From contig BSDZ01000086.1 in the NCBI GenBank assembly GCA_030268105.1, forward strand, positions 1,860,001-1,924,000: a DNA stretch of 64,000 nt, read 5' to 3'. Position 1 is the first letter of the stretch. Every line of letters begins with the position of its first letter. The notes beneath the pieces are model-generated. The model worked only from the letters and a program-made list of their open reading frames with translations. It was not told where the DNA came from and did not search any database. Position numbers and translations under genes: made by a program. Source of the DNA: Volvox africanus. Its lineage: Eukaryota > Chlorophyta > Chlorophyceae > Chlamydomonadales > Volvocaceae. Below, piece by piece: positions 1-11,370 of this stretch.

Positions 1-199
1 TCCCCGATGTCGGCAGTGGTGGTTTTGGCGGGTGGGTCCGGGAGCTCAGCGCGGGGGTGGGAAGCAAGTTATCTAGTCCGCTGACGTAACAGTCACTGCG
101 CGGCCCCGGAAGAGATGGGGAAGTCTGATTGCATCCCTTGTCAAAGCCTGAATCAACTCCTCGCCGCCACCGACCGCCCTTCCTTTACCCCCGCGCGCC

Positions 200-3100
200 T
201 TGCCGCCTCCTCCGCCCCTCACCTCCGCCATCAATTCACACAACCCACCGGTCGGTGTCTTGCTCGGCCCCCTCATCCACACCCCGGTTGTTGATATAGC
301 CGCTGCCCGCGGCAGCGCTGTCGGCGCAGGTGCCGGTGCCGCCGCTGGCGGCGGCGGCGGTGGCAGCGGCGGCGGCCCAAGCGACGCTACTGTGGCTCGT
401 ATCGTGGCGGGAGTGTTGAGCCGGTTGGTGGACCGGGTCGAGGTGGAAGCGCGGCATCAAGCCTCCAGGGAGGCAGCGGTGGCCGCCGTCATGCAGCGCA
501 TGCTGTGGATGGTGTCACGGTCTGCTGCGCGGGAGCAGATGGGGCTGCGAAGACCTGGGCGTCGTAGACTGGGGCTGGGGGTGTCAGGCACGTGCCAAAC
601 CCAGCCGCGTGGGACCCCGGGCGCCTCCGGGGCCTTATCCGGGGTAACAGAAGGAAGAAGTGGAGAGGATGACTTTGGCGGCGATGGCGCAGTCGCCGCC
701 CTCAGCACTAGCGGAGGGGGTCAAGGGCGGCGGCAGCGCGAGCGGCTGAGCTGCCAACTTGAATTCGGCGGCTTCGGTGAAAGGGAGATGTTGGGAGTCG
801 TGAGGGTCCGGGGCCGCGGGCGAGGGAGAGGGAGAGGGAGAGGTCGGGGCCAGGGGATGCGGGGCAGCACAGCCGCATCCCCTGGCAGAAGTCTACGAGA
901 AGGAGGGGCCCTCTCGGAGCTGGCGGAGGGGCGGAAGAGCGCCGAAGACCGGCAGGTGACGGGGCTCAGATGGGGCTCAGATGGCGCTGGTTCATCGGAG
1001 TTGGAAGGGGCCGAGGTGGAGCTGTTGGTGAAGGACATGTATCACTCTCAATTCGCACCATCGTCATTCCCAGCCAAGTCGCGATTGGGAAATGAGAGAG
1101 TGGTAGCGGAGGCGGTGGCTCTCGCATATGCGCACCGCCACCGCCCTCTCCTCTTCCTCCCCCCCCAGGTTGTTTTATATAGAACTACAATGTGGATATA
1201 GACGCCTTTCCTGTTCCTCCAGGCTTACGCCGTTTCTTCAGGCCCTGCGGACTCAGGCCCAACGCTGCGTAGCCGTTTGGGGAAGCAATGGCCTTCATGG
1301 GACTCTTCCTCAAACCCGCCCAGAAATCCGTGAATTCCAGATCCATTCAGATCCATCCAGATCCAGGTTCAGATTAAGGCAAAAGGTACAGGAGGTAAAG
1401 CACTATAAGCCCCATGAGGAATATGGTTCACGACTTCGCATGAACGTGTTTCGGAGCGGTTGTGAGCGGTGCGGCCCCCTGTCGGTCTCTTCAGCACGAA
1501 GGTTTGGGGTACGGCATCGTGCCTGTACCTGGGCGACCCCGTCGGCAGCGGTCAATACACGCCACTGCGCCAAAGCATGGAGGCGGGCCTCTCCGCTCCG
1601 TCACATGAAGCATCCCCCTCCCTCTCCCCCTTTCATGAGTTTCATAGCGGCAACGCCCCTTGCTGTTCCCCCCTGCCCTCCGTACACTCCGCTGCTTCTT
1701 AGATTCGTGGTGTTCTGTCGCGGCTGGTGGCCGGTGTGGTGGCAGCTGCTCGGGCCGAGCGCATCAACCAATCCGTACGGATGGTGATGGACAGAATGAT
1801 AAATAAAGTCGAGGCGGCAGCGGAGGGCCGCCAACGCCGCCGGCGCCGCCAGCTCCAGGCCCCACAGCCGCCTCCGTCGGTGGCTGCTGATCAAGATTCG
1901 CATGACGCAGCCCTGCGGGTGGGAATGAAGCGCGACGGGGAGCATGAGTCAGCCATAAGGGCGGTGGCGAGCGTTAGAAAAACTTCTGAATCCCCTGGTG
2001 GTGTGGCTGGACCCAAGGGTCGGCCGGCCAAGCTCACGACCCATGGGTCAGTAGACCCATGTGTTAATGGACCCGCTCCTTTGTTCGCCCGGGGGAAGAT
2101 GCTGAGCCCCGGCGGCGGAATGAAGCGGCGCCGGTGGCAGATGACGGACGAGTACGACAGGGGAATGCATGTGACGCCCAGAAGTGAGCGGGAGGCGGTA
2201 GCGGCGGTTGTGGCCGCGGCCGTTGCTGGTGTTGCCGACGTCGCCCCCTCGGGAATCGGCGCTGACGACGCCGGCGGGAGCGGAGGACGCGCAGGATGCG
2301 TCTCCACGGCGTCAGCTTCAGCGTTGGCAGCTCCAGTTGAGGTGGGGCCAAACGGCTGGAGTGCTGCTACAGCGGTCCAGACTACGCGGCGCCGCGGACG
2401 ACCCCGAGTGCGTCCGGCAGATGGAGACGATGAAGATGACGGCAGCGCCGCCGGCGGCAGCGCATCCACTACAGGCTCCACGGCGGCGGACGACGCTGCA
2501 GCGGCCGCCGACGGCGCCGTCGACCCCGCCGTCATTGAGGAGCAGTGGGGCGGCCGCTGGAGTGAGCCGCGAGTTCTTCGGGCCGCGACGCGCCTGGCCT
2601 TGGCGGGAGCGAAGCTTGGGGGCCCCAGCCTCCGGAGGGCGGTACGAGAGGTACGGCAGGTGAACCAAAACGACCTATCAATATTTGTGCATTCGACCAA
2701 ATGCCCTCCACAACGAAACTGACATTCCGCCTCTACGTTCCCGTATTATGCATTCTCCTCCCCCAGCCTCCCCCGGCCTCTTTTCGGTCCTCTTGGCTGC
2801 CCTTGGTTGTGTTCTGTTGGGAGCTTTTCCACGGGGCTGAAGCCCCTGAACACCAGCAATCTAGTTGAGGGGAGGGGGGATGACTCAATCGCCGTTACGG
2901 CACCATGTATTCGGTGGGATATGGTGCCGAGTGTTGCCGTATTCCGCCGCAGCTGCTCCGCGTGGACGGCTTCCGCATGTTGAGGTGGCTTCGGAGGTGG
3001 CGGGAGGCGGCGCTGGTGGCGGATGCAGGTGTGTAGGTGTGTATGTCTGCGAGGGGGCACTTGCGGGAAAGAAATCTAACTGCTTTTTCACATGTTTTCA

Positions 3101-6100
3101 CATTTTCACATTTTTTATATATAGTGATATAGTGTTATAGTGATGGAGTTACATGGTTATATGGTTACATAGTTATATAGTTATATTGGTATTTTACAGC
3201 TTCCCGCGGGAAAAGGGGGTGCTAACGGCGCCCGTCAGTGGCGTCCGTTCGTGTGTCCCACGGGCCTGTTGTGTAGCGCAACCCCCTCCGCGCCATCGCC
3301 CTGCCTTTGTCCTCTTGCCCAACTCCGGCTGGGATGTGCAGGGGACCCCACAGCGATCAGTGACAGCGCTCCGGGCATATGGGAGAGATCAGAGCCGTAC
3401 GGATTCTCGTACAGGGAGCTTTTGCAGTCGGCGCTGACGGACGCGTCGCTGAGCTACACTGGGTTTGCAGATGGTCATGTTACGGATAGTTCTGTCAGTG
3501 CTATTGGTACTGTTGCTCTGGCAGCGGATCCTGCTGATGGGACGTCGACGCTCTGGATGCCCACAACCGACGCAAGTGCTGTAATGCACCATGGCGGCGA
3601 GACATTTACCACCACTGCTACTGGGGCAGCAGCGGCAGGAATAGGAACGCATGACGCTACGAGACGGGAGATCGCGATAGACGCGAAGCCGGGGAAGTGT
3701 ACACCACCACCTTTATCGGGATCAACCGCGACGTCGTTAGGAGCTGCTGCCGCTGAGGAGCTGCCGCCGCCGCCGCCGCCGCCGCCGCTGTTACGTTCCC
3801 CAGCGGCTGTACCGAACGACGACAACGTGCCACGTTTGTGGCGAAAGATGTACGACAATGCACTCGCCTTGGTTATGTCAGGAGGCTCTGGCGGCGGGCC
3901 GCTGCAACCGCTGCCGGCGACGGTGGGACTGACGGGTGTTGCCACCGATTCAGAAGAATGTGCGCGGGGGGTAAGTGCGGCCGCTTCCGTACCGTTGGAC
4001 GGCGCGGCCGGCCCCTCCTCCTCCCTCCAGGTGCTGCGGGAGATGGGTCCGGCGCAGCTCTTGGCCCATGCAGCACTCAGCCACGTCATCTACACGGCGG
4101 CAGTGGCGGAGGCGGCAGCGCCCGAACCGCTAGCAGCAGCGCAGCCTGCAGCTACCCCTACCCCTACCCCTACCCCAGTGACCTGCGCTCCAAGGTTACC
4201 ACCAGCGGTGGCGGCAACCGTAGCGGGGACATTGAGTGAGCCGATCATTAGGGGTGCTGATGTCGCTGCCGCTGCCGCTGCCGCTGCCGCTGTCGCCGGC
4301 ACCACACGCGAGGTACCATCGGGGCGCAACGAGCGGCCGCGTTTGAGGGCGCTAACAGACGAAGACCTCATGAGGTCACGTCCGCCGCCGGAAAAGCTGC
4401 GAGAAGGTGGAAACGGTACGGCGGTACGGCGCGCGTCAGCTCCGTCGCCCGCTGCACCACCCGGCCCGCTCGATGCCGGACAGTCTATGCCGCGAGTCAG
4501 GCTCTTGGGCTTAACGTTTAGTGATAGCGGCGTCAAGTCGGGGACAGCAGTAGCATCAAGTGCTGCTACGGGTGCTACGGCTGCCACGGCTGTAGCTAGT
4601 ATGCCGTCATCAAGGTCTGACTCTGAAGCACGAGGAAGCCCAGTGGGTCTAGCGGCGGCGGTGCCCCCTATCATGTGCGAACCAGGCACCCCGTTGAAAT
4701 CTGCGGCTTGTGTGATTGGCGACTTGGGCTGCACTGCGGCGGGTGCGGCGGACGGATCAGTCCCTAGGGGGGCACTTGAGTCCAGAGCGGCGAAAGGGAC
4801 CTCGGGCCAAACCGGGGAAGAGCCTCCCGCACCTCCCGCTCCTGATGGCGCTGTCTTCAGCCGCAGTACCGGGATCATTGTAGGCCGGCTTGGGCCCCAG
4901 GGCGAGCGAATATCGTCACCAGCATCGCCACCGCCGCCAAACCCGCCTATTCAGGCACAGCCTCAGCGGCCGCTGCAGCAGCTGCAAAATCCTCTACAGC
5001 CTTTGGTGGAGCCGTCAGCGCCGTCAGCCGGGAGTAATCCTGATCGAGCCAGTGCCGCCGGGGCGGCCGCTGCCAGCTGCGCTTTCCCTGAAGGGAACAG
5101 GACCCCCGTTCCCGTCGGCTCAGCAGCGGCGCCCTCAACGATGGCGGCTTCATCTCAGGATCTCCCGTCCGTCGCCCCTGCTCCCTCAAAACCGGCTGCA
5201 GACGCACCTTCGGCTTCCGCGCCCACACCCCCACAACCGCCCCGGCGACCACCGCTTCAGGGATCCCAAAACCGGGGGGCCGTCCTCCCCTCTTTTCCGG
5301 GGCTGACAGCCAAGCGCAAGCAGCGACCCGTGTCCAGCCTGCCTGTTGCCGTGTGTATGGTGGGCCGAACGGGGGGAGGGGGGAACAATCAGGTTTGCTA
5401 TCTTGCATTCGAGAGAGGGGACATTTTCTCTGTTATAGGTCGTATTGCAATATCCGCTGGATCACATCGCTGGATCCATATCGCTGGATCCATATCGCTG
5501 GATCCATATCGCTGGATCCATATCGCTGGATCACATCGCTGTATTGCATGTGGTTGGATCGCACATCCGCTTCAGCGAGCGGTTCCAACAATTCCCATCT
5601 GCCCTATCTGTCTGATTGTTTCATCAGGCGTGCTTGGAAGCGCTGCCCGCCGAAGTGGAGGCTGGTCCTTGCATGGCGACCCATGGGTCAGAGCCGGCGG
5701 AGTCGGCATGGTGCTGTGAGGGGCCGTGTCGTCGCGGCTTCCACTCCAGTTGTGTAAGGCCCACAAAGATCGACAAATACGATGTACAAATACAGGTGAA
5801 GGACTTTGTGCTGTATTTATATTAATGTAGTTCACTACATATTATTCATGTCGTATGTGCGTGTCGCGTTGCAAGATGCCATATGCTGTGTATATGTTAC
5901 CGTAATTCCGTAATCTGGAGGTACAGCAAGTACAGCAGGTACGGCAGGGATACCGCCCAGGAGCCCTGAAGTACCAGAGATACCTCATCAGTTGAGTGGC
6001 ACTCGGAAGAGTGGCCGATGCATCATTTTGAACGACTCGGTGCGTGATTTCCCATCACCATTACTGAGTCCCATTAACTGCCGTACTCTTACGGCTGCCG

Positions 6101-6660
6101 TACGCACGCAGGCTAAAACCATCTGCGCGCAATGTTTCCGGGACGCCCACCCCTGTTCTATTTGCGGACGTGACGCCGCCGATGGCTCCGAAACCTCCGC
6201 CGGCCTGGTCAAGTGCAGCCTCGCCGCGTGTGGCCGTTGGTACCATGGCGAGTGTGCGGTGGCGCACCCGTTGACGAGGGTCACCGCTGCCGGCGGTAGC
6301 GGTGGCGGTAGCGGTGGCGGCGGTGGCGGCGGTAGCGGACGAGGACGAGGACGTGGACGTGGCGGCTCCGCTGCCATCACCGCGGCCCCGCCAGTGGCCA
6401 CCAAGTTCCGCTGTCCATTGCATACTTGTGCGGTATGCTCGGGCAGCGGCGAGGGCGCCGCCATCATGGCCTGTGTCCGCTGCGCAACTGCGTACCATAC
6501 GAAGTGCAAGCCGCAGGACGCGGAGCTGCTGGCGAAGAAGCTGCTATTGTGTCCAGCCTGCTGCAGCAGCCGCACGGCCGGCGACTCCATTACTCGCGTA
6601 CAGCAGCATCAGGGACAACAGCACCTCCAGGGAGGAGGGGCAAAGCGGCCCCGACTGTGA
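200..6660 (+). CDS. EDM2/NSD-like multi-PHD-finger nuclear protein (multi-exon, 5' end uncertain)
   Basis: Probable chromatin reader. Exon model in one frame: about 200-1027, 1703-2659, 3200-5359, 5628-5753 and 6112-6660 (TGA). All junctions are phase 0 with GT/AG borders. Joining exons 3 and 4 creates VCMAC, followed by WCCEGPC and RRGFHSSC, a PHD half-finger. The last exon adds TICAQC, HPCSICG, CSLAACGRWYHGEC, CPLHTCAVC, CVRCATAYHTKC and LCPAC, then ends in KRPRL. This order of Cys/His clusters is that of EDM2 and NSD-type PHD regions; no SET domain is present. The N-terminal 1300 residues are Ala/Gly/Pro/Ser-rich. A helical motif containing GVLSRLV occurs twice (near 402-525 and 1703-1800). 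The start codon and any 5' exons are not established, and the gene may begin before the window. No TGTAA signal lies within about 2 kb of the stop, so the 3' end is also unproven. Family assignment is inference from motif order. Confidence 0.66.
3084..3199. repeat. AT-rich degenerate short repeat in intron
   Basis: A run of near-repeats of TTTTCACA followed by degenerate TTATATGG/TTACATAG units. It sits at the 3' end of the intron before the 3200-5359 exon of the PHD gene and ends in the T-rich acceptor TATTTTACAG. It contrasts sharply with the GC-rich flanks. It may serve only as a long polypyrimidine/branch region. Confidence 0.6.
5452..5541. repeat. 14-bp tandem repeat (CGCTGGATCCATAT) in PHD-gene intron
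   Basis: Unit CGCTGGATCCATAT is repeated about four times exactly, with a variant unit ending in ATCACAT at each side. Similar TATTGCA words flank both ends. It lies inside the 5360-5627 intron. Its 14-bp unit length makes translation through it run in changing frames, so it is not coding. It is a minisatellite likely to vary in copy number. Confidence 0.9.
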
Positions 6661-9600
6661 CGACTTTCTGTACGGACTTCTGGGCGAAGTACTGCATTGC
6701 ACGTAGACGTACCTCAAGGCCACCTAATGCACCTACAGAGGATACGTACGAAGCACACCCAAGAAGTTAAGGTATTTTATTTCTTGGCTGGGAAACAGTG
6801 GCAGCGATGTAGGGCAGGGAGTAGGGTGAGGGTACAATCCCCGTGCGCATCCCGCTGTGAACCCGCGTGTCCGCCGTACCTCCTCCCCGGGTTTTGCCCC
6901 CGAGGTTATTCCTCCTCCCTCCCGGGTCCTGACGCTTCATATCGATTCAGAGTTGGCACTCTTGATGGGCTTAGTTCACAGTTGTTACCCTGATCAAGGT
7001 ACAGCGGCACGATAAGTGGAGCAAGCAGCACCAGTAGCGACTCAGTGTGCTCTTGATGGGTGGGAACGTGGGTGCATTAGCACGTGCGCCGCTTTGGCCT
7101 ATTGAAACTGACGGCGCCTCCCCCTCCCCGTTTACATCCGCTGCCCAGCGCCATGTGCCCTAGATGACCCATCAGCTCCAGGAATGGCAGCCGAAGAAGC
7201 AATTCAGGTTATTATTTATCGCTGAGGGCGGTACAGAGTCCAGTACATAATGCGCCCCAAGATGCAAACTATGAACGGCAGCACGCAATAAGGAGGAAAT
7301 GCTGCACCGCGCCCCCGCCCAGAGTCCGGTGTTGCACAGAGGCTGACATGATCCAACCAATCAGGGGGCAACCTAGCGCGATAAAATGCAAAACCCAATG
7401 TCGTATGGCGTATCTAATTGTGCCTTCACACGGCAGCTTTATATGAGGGAAGATGCTCCCACTTTGTCGTGTTATCCAAAAGTCCGTGTTGTTAACCATT
7501 CTGTGAGCGTCATACTTCCGTGCGGCGACTGACTCTTAATTGGGAGATGTTGATAAAGCGGTACTGCTCACACCGCCTGCATGAGCGCATATACGTTGCG
7601 CCTGGATGCGCCGGTGAGCGGTTGCCAGTAAGCACATGAAGGTTGCAAGGAGGGAATCAGGAGGGTGGGCGGGGTGAGCAACTAGGGGCAGGGGAGCCAG
7701 GCATTAGATCACTTCGGGGCATCCCGTGGCTTTATTCGAAAGCAGTGTGAGCGAACTGAATCTACTGCCGCTTATCAACCGCCGACGAGGCGGACGCGGA
7801 CATCGAGGCACCCAACGAATCCGATACCGAATATTGCGGTTGTGATGTGCTGGCAGACGTGCAATTCCGGCTGCCCGTCTGACCAAGCCCTCTCTCATTC
7901 GGCTCAGAAACATGCAAGCAACGGCGCTGAAACGAGCCTGAGGTGTGCCGGGCAAAAAAGGCCGCTGGGTTCAGGATCCGGATTGCGCTGCTCCGGAAAC
8001 ACGTACGGTGTACGGCGTGGGCAGATTCATGATGTGGCCGTGCGCCACAAGGGTATGTATAGGTCAGAGACGTGGAATGGGTTTGGCAGGTAACGTAACA
8101 CCCACAGTATCGTTGATTGGGGGCAGGCAGGGAGGGAAAGGACTGACCGGCTAGCAGGGCAAGGCAAGAAAGCGGGAAAGCCTTACTTGCTTTGCGAAGC
8201 GCTGACCTTGCATGGAGGGGAAAGGTAGGGCGTGGAGGCGAGAGGGCACAGGTGCAGAAGCGGGGCCTGGAGACAAGGAAAAGTTGGGATGGCGGCGGCT
8301 GTGTGTAGAAGGAAGGTCACGCCCGCCTCTCCATTCATCACAAACAAGCCACAGTATCAGTCCTGTATTGAGTGCGTCTGTTTGCCCCGCTCGGTGCGTG
8401 GTGCTGACTCCCCCAGCCCGCACCTGGAAGGCCTGCAGGAGGGCCTCCGGGATGTGCATGGGCTGGCCATGGGGCATAACATCCACTCACCGGTGATGAG
8501 CACGACGAAAGAAGTTTGGGGTCCTATGGACGCCACCAGGCGCACATCAGCCATGGCCGCTAGTAAGGTTTCAGGCAGGGTCCTTCCGAAACACCTCATA
8601 TTGGTTACCGCGCCGAACTTGCACGCAATGCTTCCTAACTGCGTTCCTCCCAAGAAGTGCCATGCACATACTCCCGCGTGTCTAGTCCAGGTCCGCGGCT
8701 TATACCTCTTGTCCTCGTCATCCTGCACAACAAACGGGATAAGAACGGTATGCCACTACCCTGCCTGGCACACACGTGCTGTCACAGCACGGTATAATGC
8801 GGGTCAGTCTGATATGCGCAAGGGCCGTTGCTACCTTTCTAAACCCAGTAGGTTCAGCAGGGAACATCACCAATCAACTCCGCCGCCACCTCATCCTGGC
8901 CCATGCAATCCTTGGTCAATGAGTAATGCCGATCTATACTGATTTGAGGATCGCCTGCAGCGCAGGAGCAAAGACTGTTGGGTGTTGGGACGGCTGCTTG
9001 GCATTTTGCTCTGCTCTCCTGCCTCCTGCTCCTCATCTGTCTCTCTTACGGGGAGGCTGGCTCCGGCTTGACCCCCTCCACAACCTAGTGATCGGATTGT
9101 TGACCGCCGAACACCCCATTGGCTGTGCTGTGCATCGAAGAACAGTGGGGTAGAACACAGCAAATATAAGAGGAGATGCATGAACGGCATGGCCATGTAA
9201 GGGTCTGCCTTTGTATCCCCGTTTTCCTAATGAGCCATCCCTAACTTTCGTGGGCCCCTTAGACAGGCTTCACACGCTGCTGCCCTAACGCTCCTCATGC
9301 AGGGGGCCAGCACATTCCAACCACATTCCAGACAGAAGTATCCGTTTCGTTATCTCTCGGCTGACCTGGATGAATGGTATGACATCTCTACTCTTCCGCT
9401 TGCTAATACTTGGGTGTGCACTGGTAGCAAGGTGCTTAGGAGCCCGACGTCGCTGCACCGGCTACTGATGAGGCCATAGGATGATGAGGCCATAGGATGG
9501 CTCCTCCTGGCCTTTACTTGGTGACTTCCGCATTTTTGATGCACGTAGACCGGCCGTTACAAGAATGCAATAAGGAAAGAATGCCCTCCCCAGCATACCG

Positions 9601-10548
9601 CCCTCAGTTTGCTACATTACTGGAAATAGCCCGCTCGTCCGCAACTCCAACGGAAAGAGATCATACCACAAACGGAGGAAACAATTACCACCGCCCTTCC
9701 GTCACAATTGCCCTGCGGGCCCCATACGGCTCAGTCCTGATCCTCGGATGCAGATGCCTGTTTGCCAATGGTTGCAACCCAGCTAATCAAAATTCCAATT
9801 GTGTTCGGTTTGCACAGCATGACGACAAGGTGGTGAGGGGCGGAGGACAGCGGCCCCAAGTATGGTGACAACGCCCCCCGAACCTTGCGACTGTTTAAAT
9901 GCTGCAACAGACAATCCCGTTACAACCAATTACTGGTAGTTATAATGTCGGCCAGTGTTCAGTCCGCAATACGGCATGCCATGGGACACACTGGACAGCG
10001 ATTGAGCCACCGGGCTATGGCCGTGAGCGTGCAGCAGCCCTGCTAGCCAGCCAGAACCTATGCTCAGACTTCCCGACATCGCCATAGCCACTGTAGGCCC
10101 GGGCGAGCAATCGACATGCCAACCCACAGTAGCGTATGGCATGCAATCCCAGTTGGGGTCTGAAGACGCGCGGGTCACGATGCGAAAATAACCCAAAAGG
10201 AGGAAAATACAGCAGAGGAGACAAAGCATCGCTCCCGAATAGTTGTACTAGTACACTTGGCCACCAAAATTAGAATCCATACAAGCAAAATTTTGCTTTT
10301 GGCTGCCCCTATAGAAAGCGGACGAGGTGCAAGGAAAACCCGTTGCTGGACAGGATTGTCGCATGGCTGGCGCGAACCGGCTGCTTGTTGTGTGGCACGT
10401 CATAGTACAACGTGAAATAACACGATAAACACGCTCAAATGACACCAAGAACACCTACATGCAAGGGCAAATTTTAAGATCTGAAACCGCAAGCCAGCCG
10501 CCAAAGCAAATGCTAATCATGTCTAATAAGGTTCGCTACAACACACTT
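6661..10548. other. Long spacer without a defensible gene
   Basis: No open frame here shows a family motif. Weak minus-strand coding hints occur at 8340-8760. One is a possible tiny exon at about 8717-8733 bordered by TTGTGCAG and GTATAAG. Another is an open stretch down to a GTGAGT donor near 8490. I could not join these in frame into a convincing protein. On the minus strand a Ser/Ala-rich reading ends near 7768, and a reverse TGTAA lies near 7131. A short unrecognised minus-strand gene between about 7.1 and 9 kb cannot be excluded. The remainder looks like intergenic or UTR sequence. Confidence 0.4.
9466..9497. repeat. 16-bp perfect tandem duplication
   Basis: TGATGAGGCCATAGGA occurs twice head to tail with no mismatch. 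It is probably a recent slippage duplication in non-coding sequence. Confidence 0.9.
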
Positions 10549-10553
10549 TTACA
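10549..10553 (-). terminator. Candidate poly(A) signal (TGTAA) for ATG11
   Basis: TTACA on the + strand reads TGTAA on the minus strand, about 820 nt after the ATG11 stop codon. TGTAA is the common chlorophyte polyadenylation signal. It is the first one I find downstream of that gene. The five-base motif occurs by chance, so the assignment is tentative. Confidence 0.35.
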
Positions 10554-11370
10554 TAAACAAATTAAAGTAATTGTCGGACAGTTTGCCGGCGTACGGCGTG
10601 ACATGGCCGGAGAGGCAGGTGCCGTACAAGGACGCTAGGCTGCAGCACGCGCCTCGACTAAGTGCTCTCACACACCTCCGGGTACACGTACACGAAAACA
10701 ACAGGTACGTCTTGGTCCACTTTTTTACCGGACGCAGAACCGCAAAATCACTTATTGACCGTTGGCACAACCCAGGCACACGCTCAAACCTACAAACTCA
10801 GCCGCTCCCCTTGTTTACCTGTCGCACGTTACTCTTGAGGCCGCACCACACGCCAAACGACGCTGCTGCCGGTTCCAATGCTCATCCTCTCTTCCTACGT
10901 TTCCTCTCCCCGACACTTCACACCATAGCTACCTACCTCGCTGCACGTCAACTAGCTTCGCCACCTCCACTCAAGACTCGCCGTTGATATACCCATATCG
11001 CTACGCGTCCCCTTGCATCCCAAATAGCAATTAGCTCGCAGTTTTTTTGTACCCTACAATGGTTTCTTTCTTTACCATGCCCCGCCAAGGCAATTTCACA
11101 CCTCGAGCCGCCTGTGCCACTCGCCTTAAGGCCAGCGGCACACTCCGGTCCCTATTAGAATCTGCATCTTGTTGATTGGTTTTGTTGCTTTACCAGCGTG
11201 CCCTACCATTCTGCCACGTGGATGCAATTCCACAAGCCCTTGGAGGGCATATTTCAATAACCTTAACAACTCTCAATCTCCATGTCCAGCCACACCTCAG
11301 CCCACCACAATCATCACCTGCGGACCGCCCCGCTGCAGCCAATATCTACAACACATCCCATTCTCATCCA

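Noticed and set aside
2865..3140. Short plus-strand open frame between PHD-gene exons
   Set aside because: Lies between the 2659 donor and the 3199 acceptor and runs into AT-rich repeat; intronic.
4153..4176. CCCCTA repeats resembling telomeric sequence
   Set aside because: They are in frame and encode a Pro-Thr run inside a coding exon; not a telomere.
8232..8942. 236-codon plus-strand open frame
   Set aside because: Composition is irregular, with no motif and no splice or poly(A) context; the opposite strand has similar open stretches.
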